A DNA stretch of 64,000 nt from Ciona intestinalis (GCF_000224145.3 NC_020170.2:3302646-3366645), one strand, 5' to 3'; shown: positions 25,373 to 37,503, numbered from the stretch's first letter. The notes: a model not told the origin generated them from the letters alone. Translations and numbers: made by a program.

Positions 25373-25628
25373 TCCTCGTTAAGACAGCATATGTCGATTC
25401 TGTCACTTCTTCAAAGTAGCTTGCCAAGTATTTAGAGCAGTCATAACTTCTGGTAATAATTCTTTGAAATTCTCTTTTTTATTACATATCTATCATTTTC
25501 TTAATACTGTATTTATATAAGTAGTCATTCGTTTTGTGCATACCGATTCAAACCTATTAACATATGATCATTAGCATACAAACCAAATCAGATTATATTT
25601 TATAAAATGTTGTTTTTTTTATTTTTTG

Positions 25629-25818
25629 TATAGTAGGGTGGGGTAAGATAGGGCATTTTTTTATTCTATTTTCTCGCCCTATTTGGTAGTAAACCCAATT
25701 ATATACAAAGAATTATAAAACCATGTCCTCACGACTCCCATAGAATTATTTAAAACCTGATCAGGATATTTTCATATTATGTGCTAAATGTGTCCCGTCT
25801 TACACCACTTTACTATAT
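25629..25818 (+). mobile_element. MITE copy downstream of PKC
   Basis: Left end TATAGTAGGGTGGGGTAAGA and right end GTCCCGTCTTACACCACTTT are almost complete. Confidence 0.8.
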
Positions 25819-26031
25819 ATTCTCTATGTGGGAACTAGTGACAAATTGAAATGGAAAATATGATTTAACCCCAGGTACTATGCAATGGTAACAGTAAATT
25901 TTTCAGAATCATGAATCATTATACCAGGGGTGGACGAATTAATGCATTTAGATGTAAAATTTTTTGTTCTAGCACGCCAAAAAAATATCAATTAAGTTAA
26001 CCAACTCATGTTTTTCCCATACTGTACCATA

Positions 26032-26219
26032 ATACAGGTTGGGGTAAGTTGGGACACGTTTTCATTGTATTTTCTGTATTTGGTAGTAAACCGAATAAAA
26101 TTTAAAGAATTTTAAAACCGTATTCTCACAACTTTGATAGAGCGTTGTTATTTGTTAAAAACACGATCAGGATATTTGGATATTATGTGCTAAAGTTGTC
26201 CCATCTTACCCTAAAGTAC
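26032..26219 (+). mobile_element. MITE copy downstream of PKC
   Basis: Left end ACAGGTTGGGGTAAGTTGGG and right end GTTGTCCCATCTTACCCTAA; same orientation as the copy 400 bases to the left. Confidence 0.75.
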
Positions 26220-26599
26220 AATATGACTTACAAAGTCCATATATGTAAATTTGAGACAAAATCTCGTCCAAAAGTTAAAACATTTTGCCCCCGTTTGATG
26301 TATAGTGCTTGTAAAAATATCATGTTTCAAGTTACAGCATTATGCATTTATCAAATAGTAAAATCATCATAGGCCTATTTTATAATTAATTGCACTTTTT
26401 AATCACGATACTAATGTTAAAGTTACTGTTACATCCAAACCATATGTTGGTATGAGTTTATTAGGAAGTTTTTTTTTACCACTGATAATAAGACATTACC
26501 ATTGTGGGCTTTTAAAACCAACATTTGTGTTTTTATTTCAGTTTTAATAATACTTTATTATTTCGTAATTTGGATGCTTTTCGGCTCACTTAAATTGCG

Positions 26600-26635
26600 A
26601 TATTATTATTATTATTGTTGTTGTTGTTGTTGTTT
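26600..26635. repeat. Trinucleotide microsatellite
   Basis: A run of TTA units passes into a run of TTG units in the spacer after PKC. Confidence 0.85.
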
Positions 26636-26964
26636 TTATGCAATTTATCCTGAAGGGCACTTTCGTTTGTTTTTAAGTTTCATTTGTTTTCAGTTAGTCA
26701 AGTCAGTGTAATTGCGCACTCAACTATGTACATTAATCACCAGATATAAGCAATAAAGTGAATTCTAAAATCTGGTTTTATTTGTTTTGTATTTGTAATA
26801 GCTAATTTTTACTAAATTTACGAAGAAACTGAAAATATCTATGATAAACAAAATGCGTCTATGAGTTTTTTAATGAATGTCACTGTACGGAATGCAGATA
26901 AGTTTGTCTGATTTGTCCCGCCTGAAACAATGAATTAGAATGAAACTTGCTGTATCAGTCGTTA

Positions 26965-27260
26965 TAACATGGGTGTACACCTCATGCCAGCTTATGAGTT
27001 ACCATGTATGTTACTTTGTGATCTGGTGTTAACGAAAACGTAACCAACCAAAATAAGTCCAACCACTAATCTTACTTGTGGGTGATTTTTTTGTCAATTT
27101 TTTTTATTTTTTTTACGTATGGCTGATAACTTGGAAAACCCATAAGTGACCACTGGGTTGGAGCAAATGCTGGTGTCTTCCTCAAGGCAAATGCTAGTGT
27201 CTTCCTCTATCCTGTCTTGAACCAGACATTTTGTCCCTCATGCTTTATTCTGTCAATTTT
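26965..27260 (-). mobile_element. SINE copy, inverted
   Basis: Reverse-oriented tail (CTCATGCCAGCTTATGAGTT) and body (AAGTGACCACTGGGTTGGAG) of the same SINE family, in the spacer after the PKC gene. A short internal stretch (AAATGCTGGTGTCTTCCTC) is doubled. Confidence 0.6.
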
Positions 27261-27632
27261 TTGAGAAATTTTGTTTCAGTGAAACATTTTGTCTTAGTAC
27301 AACATTTAATCCCAGACATTATCTCAGACATTTTGTTCAGAAAGTTTTGCCAACGTCTGTTTTCCTTGAATATTTTTCTTCGAAATTTGGTCTAAAAAAA
27401 TATATGGTTGCTAGGTAACATTAATACGCACGCACAACGATTGTTGCGCGGCACAACAATTTGCCCAAACAAATATTTTATAATTACTAACAATGCTATA
27501 ATGTGCGAATAAATCAAACATTGCAATTTTCATTTATTTACATAAGATGACTTCTTCATAGCAAAATATACTGTACAACAAGAGAAAATGCGTTTAAACA
27601 CGACAACATAATCCTTTTTACAAATAAAATTA

Positions 27633-30600
27633 TTAAATTTCTTTAAAAACTTCTTTACCCTGTTTCTTTTCCAACCCAGTGTTTTCAGCTTCATAATAAT
27701 GGCTTAGAAGCTTATGCAGAAACATATACTGTTTCTGTAAAAAACAAATTTTAAATAATAATTACGCATAAAATACTACTCAGTTTCACAAACCATGTTC
27801 TGCACCATATCCAATCTTTGCTTTCTCATGTTGAACACAGTCCTAAAAACATTAACTTGATTCTTTGATTTCATTTCATCAAGTAAAATATCAAATCCGA
27901 TGTAGACACCAGTACGACCTGCTCCAGCACTATAAGAATTTTAAAGGAGCGTGTTAGGAGTTTAGCACAGAAGTTAAAACATTTTTCTATAGAGTTTGGA
28001 CTTTTAAGACCAAGAGGATACTGGTTCAAGGCTTGATACTGCTACTATTGTGGGCGTGATCTTGGACAATTTTTCTTTCTCCAACTAAGTGGTCTCTTGA
28101 GAGTTGTCTAAATTATTAGCCATACTAAAAAAAATTGTCTAAAATTAGTTACTCACAAAGTTGCATCTGGTAACTCAGAAGTTGGCACTAGATGTATAAC
28201 ACAGAACATTTGTGTAATAATAACGACAGCGTTTTACCGCCACATAAGAATAAATTACCATGAAAGAGTATTACCTGCCATGAACTATAATAGGAAATTG
28301 TTTTCCTTTAGAAAGATTCAACCAAACTGCATTTACTTTTATTTTCATTTCTATTAAAGGTGACGCAATTAAAGGGACATTTTCATCTTGCCATTCTGTA
28401 TATTGGAAATGGTGTAACTTTCTAAGTACCTGAAATATATAAACAGAAAATTTGTGAAAAAGATATATCAATTCTGTGATAGTAGTTTTATGTGATAATT
28501 TATGTGAATTATGTGATAGTCTCACCCTACCATTTCATATTCATTGTTATTTTCTTGAATGTTCATTGCTCTTAATATGAACGGGCCGTAATCAATTTCC
28601 GATAGAGTTTCAACACGGTAGTCACCATATGTGGAATGTTTTCCATGGTCCGGCCAGTATTTTGCACACTTTTCCTGCTAACACATAACATTGTTAATTG
28701 TTTAACTTTGATATGGTAAAAATCTTTTCATGCTAATTCAAAAGTTATCTGTAGGATTTATGTGTATATTAAAAAAATAAATCATTTTAGCAATACAGAA
28801 AACATTATTTTTCCTCTGTTATTCAGAAAATATATTTAGAGAAAAAAATAATATAATACATTTAGAAAATTTAGAAGGGGGTTTAGAATTCACCCATGTT
28901 TAGATAAATGAGTGAAATCCATAAATCTTACTTTGCCAGATTCTACAGTGTTAGTAAGCATAACTATAATCAGGCATTCTTGTTCCCAAACCATTCTCCA
29001 GAAATCTTCAACTGTTCGATCCAACGGACCTTGTGTTGCTATGAATTTACAACTCTGAGAATAACCCTAAAAAAACAGGTTAAACCAACAAAACAGTTCA
29101 ATAACTTACACAAACTTACATCAATATAACTTGCGTTAATATAATCAGTTTTCTCTTTCATGGGTTTCAGTTTAACCCTGGTGTTATCATCTAAAAAAGA
29201 AAAGACAGTTTTAAAAGAAATTTCTAAATTCATACAAAAAAATCGAAATTAACAAATAAAAAACAACTTACAAGGCAAAATGTTACATCTATTCTTCTTT
29301 TTATTTTCTGCAATTTTTCCATTTGTTTTACCAAGTTTTATTTTAGTGGATGCTGTTGCCAGTTCCTAAAATAATGGAAATATTAACCACTGCAAAAAAA
29401 CACATTCAGAATCTTTTACCCGAAATTGCTTCTTTAAATTTGCCTCATTCGACGCCAGCATGTTTTTGTATTTAGACACCAAGGTTTCTAATGGAATATC
29501 AAATCCAGGACTACCAGCAACTTCCAAATTAACATACTCCTCTGTAAATTAAAATCTGTATCACTACGTTATAATAAATTTTAAGTGTACAGAATAGATT
29601 ATAGAATACATGGTTTTAATAAATGTAACTTATTTATTATTTCATGGCAGGACAATGGCAGCCTTAATAATACGGACGGTATGTTTTCATAACCTGCTTA
29701 TAAGTTACCACATATAAAAAATTGGTCAGTGATATTTTGTCGATTTTTTTGTATGGCTAACAATTTGAACAACCAATAGGAAACCGCAGATTAAAATAAA
29801 CTGTGATAAAAAGTCATGCCGAAGAACATGTTTTTGTCAAATATTATTACACCCTCCGGTCCAGAGGTAAACACTATACCCACTATGTCACGACACCAAT
29901 TTTTAAACATAAAATTTAATACAAAATACCTCGGCAGCATGTGGCATGCATTTGCAAAGTTCCTCTATTTTGTTTAATCTGAACATTTTGTGTTTTACTT
30001 TGGGTTGAATGATTTTCTGCATATGGTATTGCATAAGGAGAGCTGTCCAATTGGTTTGTCTGATTAACTTTCAAGTATGTATTTGCTTCTACAACTTCTG
30101 TATTTAGATATAAGTTTAGCATGAATTTTTTTGTTAAAAAGTATGTATTGGTTCACTATATCATAAAGGCAGTTTAGAATGTATTTTTGGGAAAAAATTG
30201 AAGTTTACTTTAGTTTACATTAGAATAGATTTATAATATATGCAAAAGTTTGGTATTTTAAACCTCAACATAAAGATTCAACCACCTTCATAATTTGTAT
30301 GTCCTTGCAGTGAAGGTTCACCATTTTTAACAAACTGAGCAGTTGTTTTGATATCATGTGTAGAATGCTGGTTCCTATGATTTTTAATGCGTTAGTTCTA
30401 TTATATATTTGTGAGGTCCCATGGCTCATTGTGAAATAAGATTTGGACTGATAGACAAAACATAGACAAAATATTTGAACAAAACATGACAAAAAGAATT
30501 GAAAAAAACATGGGAAATATTAGGAAAAAATTTGGACAAAACATGGACAAAGCATGGCAAAAAAATTGGAAAAAAACACAGACCCAAACAGTATGATTAA

Positions 30601-33600
30601 TATGTCAGAGTACTGTACATGTTGTTGTTTTGGGCATAGTATTTTATAATGCCAAAAAGATTTACCTTCGTTTGATGCAAATAAACGCAGCCAGAGCAGT
30701 CATTAAACAGCCAGCAGCAGAAGCTAGAACTTAAAAATTGACAAATATTTAATAAATTAATACAATTCATGGGGTTTGAAATAAAATAGTTACTTGCTAT
30801 GATAATTGTGTTTGATTTATCAGGCTGAGGAGTTGTAATAATTGGTTGACTAGTTTGTGTCAAGTAAACTCCATCTGCTAAAGTTATGGTGACAATCTGA
30901 AATCTAAAAATAAGAAATTAAGCTATTTTTAAATCATTTTAAACTTAATTATTTAAACTTATTAATGCTTGAGTTGCAGGCACACAGGTGTTTTCTTTCT
31001 CACACCTCATGTCCGCTTATAGTTACGACATGTAATTTGTAGGTGGGGTATTTTGATTTTGATTTTTTGTCAATTTTAGAAAAGAATAATAGCGGAGTCG
31101 AGCCTTGAACCCGTAACATCTGCTCTAGGGGAAATTACCCAACAACTGTGCTACGATGCCAAATGTCAAATATCATATGAATAATCTTACTTGTATTTGA
31201 CTCCATTAGTTAATAACTTGTTGGTGCAGTTTATAGCATATAATGTATTCAGTTTGCATTGTGTTGTTGTAGTAGAAGATAATGCAACTTTTTTGCTTGT
31301 TTCAATAAACCTGTGTTAAGTTAATGAATTTTTGTTACTTATTTATCCCTGTGTGGTAGGGCAACGTCAGTAGTTATAAGAGGATGTTTTGTTTCATACA
31401 CCTTATGCCCGCTTATGAATTACCACATGTGTAACTTTGTGAGTGATTGTTTTTTGACGCTTTATTTTATGAAAATTGGACTAGGACAGCCCATAAAGGA
31501 CCACTTAGTTAAAGCAATTGCTCTTAAGTGTCTTGCTAAAGGACACACATGCTCACAATAGTAGCAGCATTTATTTCAGAAACTGGATTATTTTGTTAAC
31601 TTCTATTTATTTATTTGTAATATCAATAACTAAAGTGGCATTTAACCCTATATAAAATAACAATATATTTTGTTTATAAGTAGATTTAATGACTGTCACT
31701 GTGCTGGTAAATACATGTTGTTTTTCTATAAAATGTTATTTAATAAATCAAACAAAATTAGGTTTGGTTTTTCCAACTTATCAATTAACATACCTTGGTA
31801 AGACTGCAGCACAATATACTGAAGTGTCAGATCCCATAGTTATGTTTTCTATGTCCAACCATGTGTAGAAATCTTTATAAATGGTACTTCCTTCTTTACC
31901 ACCAATGACAAGATAACAACTGAATGTAAAATAAATATCAACACAGTATAGTGATAATGCATTGATCATAAGAACTGTGGGGTAAGATGGGACACCTTTT
32001 GCACATAATATCCAAATATCCCGATCGTGTTTTAAACAATTAACAATACTCTTCTATAGTTGTCAAGATACGGTAATATAATTCTTTGAATATTCTTTGT
32101 TTACTACCAAATATGACGATAAAACCCACTATTGAGAACAGTGGTTCCCAAGTTTTCCCAAAATTTTCTGATAAAAAAAAGATATTTTTCCTAAAGGTAA
32201 AAGAGACAACATTAACCAACTGTTTTTTACCTAATTGGTCCATTGGTTTCATTTGCTCTGTTTACTTGTATATACAAAGAAGTGGCAGAATTCCCAAATA
32301 TTGTAGGTGTTGGTACTGTGGCAGGAGCTGAAATAGAAACCAAGTGTTGGGGTTTATGATTATGCAAAACATTTTTTCCAATCATGTGTTTTTATTTACA
32401 GTTACTGGCATGTTTATATAGTTGCAACACTTTTCAAGATAAACAAGTGAGTGTGATTTTTTCCTGCCTAGCTGGGCAACTAATTATAACATGTAAAAAA
32501 TAGAGCAAAAGATTTCTTGTGGGGTACATTTTTGTGTGGCTAAATTTGGTCAACGTTAGTGATTATTAGGTGATAGCAATTATCTTTTAATGTATTGCCC
32601 AAGGACACACATGGCCACAATGGTGGCATATGGAGCAATTAGAGTACTATAAACACTGGTATAGCGCTAGTACATATAAGCCTTTAAAAAAAAAACTTCA
32701 ATATACCTTGTACTTCTGATATACAGTATCCTGATGCTACAATAAACTTGCTCACTTCAGAACAAGTCCTAGTAGCAACTGTAATATTGTATTTACGATT
32801 GGGTTTCATTAGAAATTGGTGGGATATATTCCCATTAGGTGCTGCATAAGAGTTTGTTTCAATATCTGGCACACCCGGTGCTCTCTTGTGCAAATTACTT
32901 GCCATGACAATCTGGAAAGTTATAATAGTTTAGTATGGTTGTTAATATCGGTTTATATATTTATATACAACTTGGTCCAATTTTAATGTTTACTTATTTT
33001 ATTTTGATTTATGGGAAAAGAAGGAAATATGAAAAAATAAAGGTATCTAATTGCACACCAGGCACAATGTCTTCATATAGCTAGAGTTCACACCTGTGAA
33101 ACTTTTTCTGTGAACTTTGGAACTGAGCTAATACGTGCCTTTTTTAAATTACGATCTGTTTCCAAAAATATACACTAAAATACTTACACTTGCACCAATT
33201 ATTCCAGTTTCCGGTCCTTTAACCCATGATATTAAACACTGTGTGTTATTGGCAATCATTTGTGCTCTTGAAGAGTTAATACTCGGCAAAACACCAGCTG
33301 TTTTTCCAAAAATTTGACTAATTTTCTTCACATACTTTGGAAACAATTTTATCTGCCAAGGATTTAAACGAGAAATAATTGGTAAACAATTAATTTTCAC
33401 TACATTAAGCGAATTTAATCTACCTGAATTGTATATTCTGTCCTTGGTGTCAGGTTATCAAAAGTAATTGAGTATTTGTAGTCTGTTGTTGATTGATGGG
33501 TAAAACTTTTTGATTGATTGTGGCCCACATTGGTAATACTTATAGTATATGCAATGTTACCACTTGTTTTGGTAATATCTGTCCAATTTATTTGAAGTTC

Positions 33601-36600
33601 GGTACCAGGGCAACTACCAGATGAAGAAGTGACCACTGAGCTTAAAGCATCTAAAAAATTTTTTACTTTTTACTTTTTCAGTAGAGTTAAGCTTACACAC
33701 AAGCTTTATTTATATAAGGTGAGACACGTTTTTATTCTCTTTTCTTATTCAATTTGGTGGTACATAAAGAATATTTACATAATTATCTAATCATAGCCCT
33801 GCGACCCTAAACAAATGTTGTTAAGTGTTCTTAACAAGATCAGCAAATATGGGATATAGGTGCCAGCGATATGGCATCTTATCCCACCTTTTTTTAGAAA
33901 TAAGTTTAATTTTTCACCTGAAAATCCAGTTTTTGATATTATGTTTGAAGAACCATCAGAACTAGTTGCCCAACATGATACAANNNNNNNNNNNNNNNNN
34001 NNNNNNNNNNNNNNNNNNNNNNNNNNNNNNNNNNNNNNNNNNNNNNNNNNNNNNNNNNNNNNNNNNNNNNNNNNNNNNNNNNNNNNNNNNNNNNNNNNNN
34101 NNNNNNNNTACAATAAAGTGTATAAAGTAGTTCGCCAGTGTGTTTTTGAGGTCACCAAATATTTTAATTTGCACAATGTAGTTTTTACATTTTTGTTTAT
34201 AAATAAAATAGTTTAGTTGCAACAAACTAATTACCCTTCACTCCACGTTTAGTTGTATTAAAATAAAACTTGTCATGGGTTGTGCTCCATTCCCAACCAG
34301 TTCCATCTGATGTCATCACTGCATCAATGTAAGCTGGAAAAATTATTTAGGGCTTGAAAAAAAATATGTAAAACAAAATTAATTGAAATTAAAAAATATA
34401 AATTGGATAATATGATAATAGTTATCAATTCTATGTTTATAATTAAAAAACAGCGGAATTGTTATATTTAGATCTTAAAATAGTTCACTGATAATTTTTG
34501 CAATACATATTTCGTTTCTACTGTGTAACGATTTTGGGACTCTAATTCTTGCAGTACACAATTAATTGCAATTGCTCCAAATAAATAGTTCCTTTTGAGT
34601 TGTTTAATAGAATATTAAAGAAATAAAATAAATTACCACCTACAAACTTTTACATGTGGTAACTCATAAGTGGGTACCGGGTGTATGAAACATAAAATGC
34701 AGGAGTATTAAATAATCAACACATACAAATACAACACTTTCTGCATTCACAGTGTAAAAAAGCGATACTTAATCCCCACCATTAATATTGCTTGTCATCC
34801 ATTTCCCTTCTTTCTTAAAAGCAGCTGCTTTAGTTTGAATAAATATTTGGGTTTGCAGATCTGGTATAATTGCAAGGTGACCACCTGCTTGATTACATGC
34901 AGATTTTGCACCAGCATGATTTTTAATTGTAACCGAAAACATAAAGTAACTTCCCTTGTAATACTCTACTTGTGCTATAGAAAGAAAAGTATATTTTGGA
35001 CATTAGAAAATAAAATTTCACTTTTAAAACCATAAAAAACATGTAAATTTGAAAACACACATTTCCTTGTTTATTCTTTAGGAATAAAACAGAACATAAG
35101 CGTCAACTTTAAATCATTATAAGTTGCTCTATCCCTGAGAGTACAAAAATTATCTGATATAAATGTTTAAAATATAACCTTTAATTTGACAAATATAATG
35201 AGCCTCTGTTGAAGCAGTAACAGATTGCCAACTCCATGGATAACTTTCGTGATTTGATCCAACCACTGCGTTCTCATATGTAGACCTTGGATAATGTGGG
35301 TGCCAATTGTTATACTTTCCATTTTGTATGTTGGATCCTGATGTATTAACAATAAATAAATAATTGTAACTTTTTAATCTAGTATTGTAGGGCAACATCA
35401 GCCGTTATATAACATAGGTTCTTCATTTTTATAGGCTACACCTCATGCCTGTTTATAAGTTATTTTACATATAAATCAACGATAATTTGTATATGTAGGC
35501 ATGTTTTATTAGCAATGAATAAATAAATGTAATTTGTTTAAATTAACATTGTGGGGCAACAACAGTCATTATAGAACATAGGTGCCTTATTTTATACACC
35601 TCATGCCTGTTTATAAGTTATCACGCATATAAATTAGTAAGTAATTTCTCTGTACACATAAGTCAAGTTCATATATAAATAATATAGTGGGGTGGGGGAA
35701 GATGGGACACCATTAGTACATAATATCCAAATATCGGATTGTATTTTATACAACTAACAACGGTCTATGGGAGTCTTAAGAAAACAGTTATATAATTCGC
35801 TGAATGTTGCTTGTTTACTACTAAATGGGGAGAGAGAATAGAACGAAAATGTGTCCTGTCTTTCCCCAACCTACTATATAATATAAAGTAGGTCGTTGGA
35901 ATAGTCACTAATACATTAGTTATATAGAGAGTAATAAATAGATTCTTACCACCTAATCCAAGTGGCGTTGTTTTAAAATAAAACTTGTCATGTGTTGTGC
36001 TCCATTCCCAACCAGTTCCATCTGATGTCTTCACTGCATCAATCCAAGCTGAAATATAAATCATTCATAATAAGGCATGCCACTATATAGTAACTGATTT
36101 TTTTAAGTTAACAGAAAAATAACTTGGTGCAAATAAACTACTTTTTCTAAATTTGGCAATGTTTAATATACAAACCATTATTTTTGCTTGTCATCCATTT
36201 TCCTGCACGTTTGTATTCAATTCCTTTAGTTAGAATAAAGTTTTGAATATCAGCATCTGGTATAATTGCAAGGTGACCACCCATTCCAACACATGCAGAT
36301 TTTGCACCAGCATGATTTGCAGTTCGGGCAGAAAATACAAAGTAATTTCCTTTGTATATTTCGAATGTTGCTAAAACGTAAAAGGTTATTTATTGGCTGG
36401 GTAATTCCCTCGTGAGAAATTGGACCTTTTTCTTGAAAGAAATATGCAGTGTTTTTAACGATTTTCAAACCAATTTTAATTTAATCTATAGAAGGGTAGG
36501 GTAAAATATGACTTTATATTTTTTATGTTTTTATTTTATTTTAATAGAACATGTTTTTATTCTGTTTGCGGAATAATATAACCGTCAAAACACGACCAGA

Positions 36601-37503
36601 AAATATGGGATGTTATTTGCTAACGGCATCCCATCTTACCCCACAGTACTATACCAAGTTTAGTATTCTAAACACAGTGAACGAATGAAAGTAAACTAGT
36701 TATCCTCGCGGGGCGAAACAATGACCTTCGTTATATCCACATGCGTGTTCTGTTTCATATACCTTGTGTCTACTTGCGACTTACCACTTATGCAACTTTG
36801 TGGGTGATTCTACATTGGCCGTTTCGTTTTGTTTAAGTTGAATGGATAATTTAAGTTGGCTGAAATTTTAGACAACACAAAAGGAATCACGGGGTTAAAC
36901 CAATTACTGTTGGGTGGCTTACTCAAGGATACATACGCAAACAATGGTAGCAGCGTCGAGCTAAATCCATATCAAGCCGGGTTCTCTTACTACTGTACCA
37001 CAGTGATGGACTACATGCGGGACTTATTGTGGTAACGTCTGTATATACGTTTTAAGTATAAGAGCACCCGGCATCGTAAGTCAATGTATTATATAGCTAT
37101 CAGCAGCAGGTAAACGCGCCTCACGTGACACTGATAGCGAACGTAGGCACTACGTGACTCTGGCGCCGGGGCAAGGTGGTTGGCACGCCAGCCTTTAACT
37201 TAGAGATTATAGGTTTCAAGGCTCCTCGCTGCTACTATCTTGGTCGTATGAGACCTTGGGCAAGATACTTAATGGCAATTGCTCCAACCCATGGGTCACT
37301 AAATAATGGGTTGCCCGTTAACACGTGAGCGGGCACGAGGTATATGAAACAAAACTTAACTTAAGTGGCTGTCGTTGCCACGCCACGCGAGGTTAAATAA
37401 GTTACATTCATTCGTGACACTAAATCTTACCTTGGGCAACCATACATGGAGTGGCAAAGATCATCAAAAATGTCACTGCAAGGATGGCCAAGTGTCGCAT
37501 CAT
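27633..37503 (-). CDS. C-type lectin / fibronectin receptor with a catalytically degenerate tyrosine phosphatase domain
   Basis: Exons 5' to 3' on the minus strand: 37431-37503 signal peptide ([19 protein letters not shown]); 36176-36370, 35950-36048, 35179-35337 first lectin domain; 34780-34974, 34235-34333 second lectin domain, third exon lost in the gap; 33918-gap unidentified; 33424-33650, 33188-33352, 32707-32911, 32231-32327, 31794-31919, 31191-31310, 30794-30903 fibronectin III-like; 30666-30729 transmembrane ([19 protein letters not shown], then KRR); 30286-30374, 29930-30097 juxtamembrane; 29420-29541, 29272-29365, 29120-29190, 28932-29066, 28531-28677, 28275-28429, 27794-27929, 27633-27734 one phosphatase domain. 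Phosphatase landmarks are clear ([46 protein letters not shown]). However, the WPD loop reads WQD, the signature reads [10 protein letters not shown] with Gly for the catalytic Cys, and KNRY reads KNRC. It should bind glycans or proteins outside the cell and phosphotyrosine or partners inside, without hydrolysis. Confidence 0.9.
27995..28262 (+). mobile_element. SINE copy in a lectin-receptor intron
   Basis: B-box-like TGGTTCAAGGCTTGATACTG, the body CCAACTAAGTGGTCTC, and the tail CTCACAAAGTTGCATCTGGTAACTC, ending in the shared CGCCACATAAGAATAAATTA. Confidence 0.6.
29645..29905 (-). mobile_element. Diverged SINE copy
   Basis: Reverse-oriented tail (CTTATAAGTTACCACATAT) and body (GAACAACCAATAGGAAACC), ending in the tRNA-like head region. 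It lies in a lectin-receptor intron. Confidence 0.5.
30980..31165 (-). mobile_element. SINE copy with tRNA-like head
   Basis: The complement reads GTAGCACAGTTGTTGGGTAA (A box) and TTACGGGTTCAAGGCTCGAC (B box), so the promoter head is well kept while part of the body is deleted. Confidence 0.6.
31345..31575 (-). mobile_element. SINE copy
   Basis: Tail CTTATGCCCGCTTATGAATT and CACATGTGTAACTTTGTGAG, body AAGGACCACTTAGTTAAAGC, and a head remnant near 31550-31575. Confidence 0.6.
31973..32125 (-). mobile_element. MITE copy, truncated on the right
   Basis: Left end CTGTGGGGTAAGATGGGACA and interior GATCGTGTTTTAAACAATTA; the right terminal repeat is absent after TACCAAATATGACG. Confidence 0.65.
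33710..33892 (+). mobile_element. MITE copy beside the second assembly gap
   Basis: Interior TAGCCCTGCGACCCTAAAC and right end GGCATCTTATCCCACCTTT. Its high copy number may have contributed to the assembly break nearby. Confidence 0.65.
33984..34108. other. Assembly gap (125 N) inside the lectin receptor
   Basis: The gap separates the second lectin domain from an exon whose remaining part (33918-33983) reads [20 protein letters not shown]. That fragment could be the end of an immunoglobulin-, HYR- or sushi-like module; I cannot decide. The equal length to the other gap marks it as a placeholder. Confidence 0.95.
34235..34974 (-). other. Second C-type lectin domain, third exon lost in gap
   Basis: Two exons of 195 and 99 nt, exactly the sizes and phases of the first two exons of domain one, with [15 protein letters not shown] and [16 protein letters not shown]. 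The matching 159-nt third exon is not found between 34234 and the N run, so it is probably inside the gap. Confidence 0.85.
35179..36370 (-). other. First C-type lectin domain (three exons)
   Basis: Exons of 195, 99 and 159 nt, all phase 1-1. The fold shows [42 protein letters not shown] and HYICQ. The outer disulfide cysteines are present. The usual inner pair is absent (ENAVV where ENCV is common), and no EPN or QPD calcium motif is seen; the equivalent region reads NNWHPHYP. Confidence 0.85.
35683..35880 (-). mobile_element. MITE copy in a lectin-receptor intron
   Basis: Both ends kept: TATAGTGGGGTGGGGGAAGA and CTTTCCCCAACCTACTATAT. Confidence 0.8.
36490..36655 (+). mobile_element. MITE copy in lectin-receptor intron 1
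   Basis: Left end GAAGGGTAGGGTAAAATATG is diverged; right end GCATCCCATCTTACCCCACA is well kept. Confidence 0.7.
36695..37020 (-). mobile_element. SINE copy, first member of an inverted pair
   Basis: Near full length and reverse-oriented: tail CTTGTGTCTACTTGCGACTT, body GGAATCACGGGGTTAAACC, and a head with complement TGTGGTACAGTAGTAAGAGA. It faces the plus-strand copy at 37165-37415 within intron 1 of the lectin receptor. Confidence 0.65.
37165..37415 (+). mobile_element. SINE copy, second member of an inverted pair
   Basis: Head CAAGGTGGTTGGCACGCCAG and GGTTTCAAGGCTCCTCGCTG, body CCAACCCATGGGTCACTAAA, tail GAGCGGGCACGAGGTATATG and ACGCGAGGTTAAATAAGTTA. It ends just before the signal-peptide exon. 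Confidence 0.7.

Noticed and set aside
27781-27793. The lectin receptor ending at the TAG after [10 protein letters not shown]
   Set aside because: A donor after ATG at 27794 and the exon at 27633-27734 ([17 protein letters not shown]) restore the normal end of a phosphatase domain in frame.
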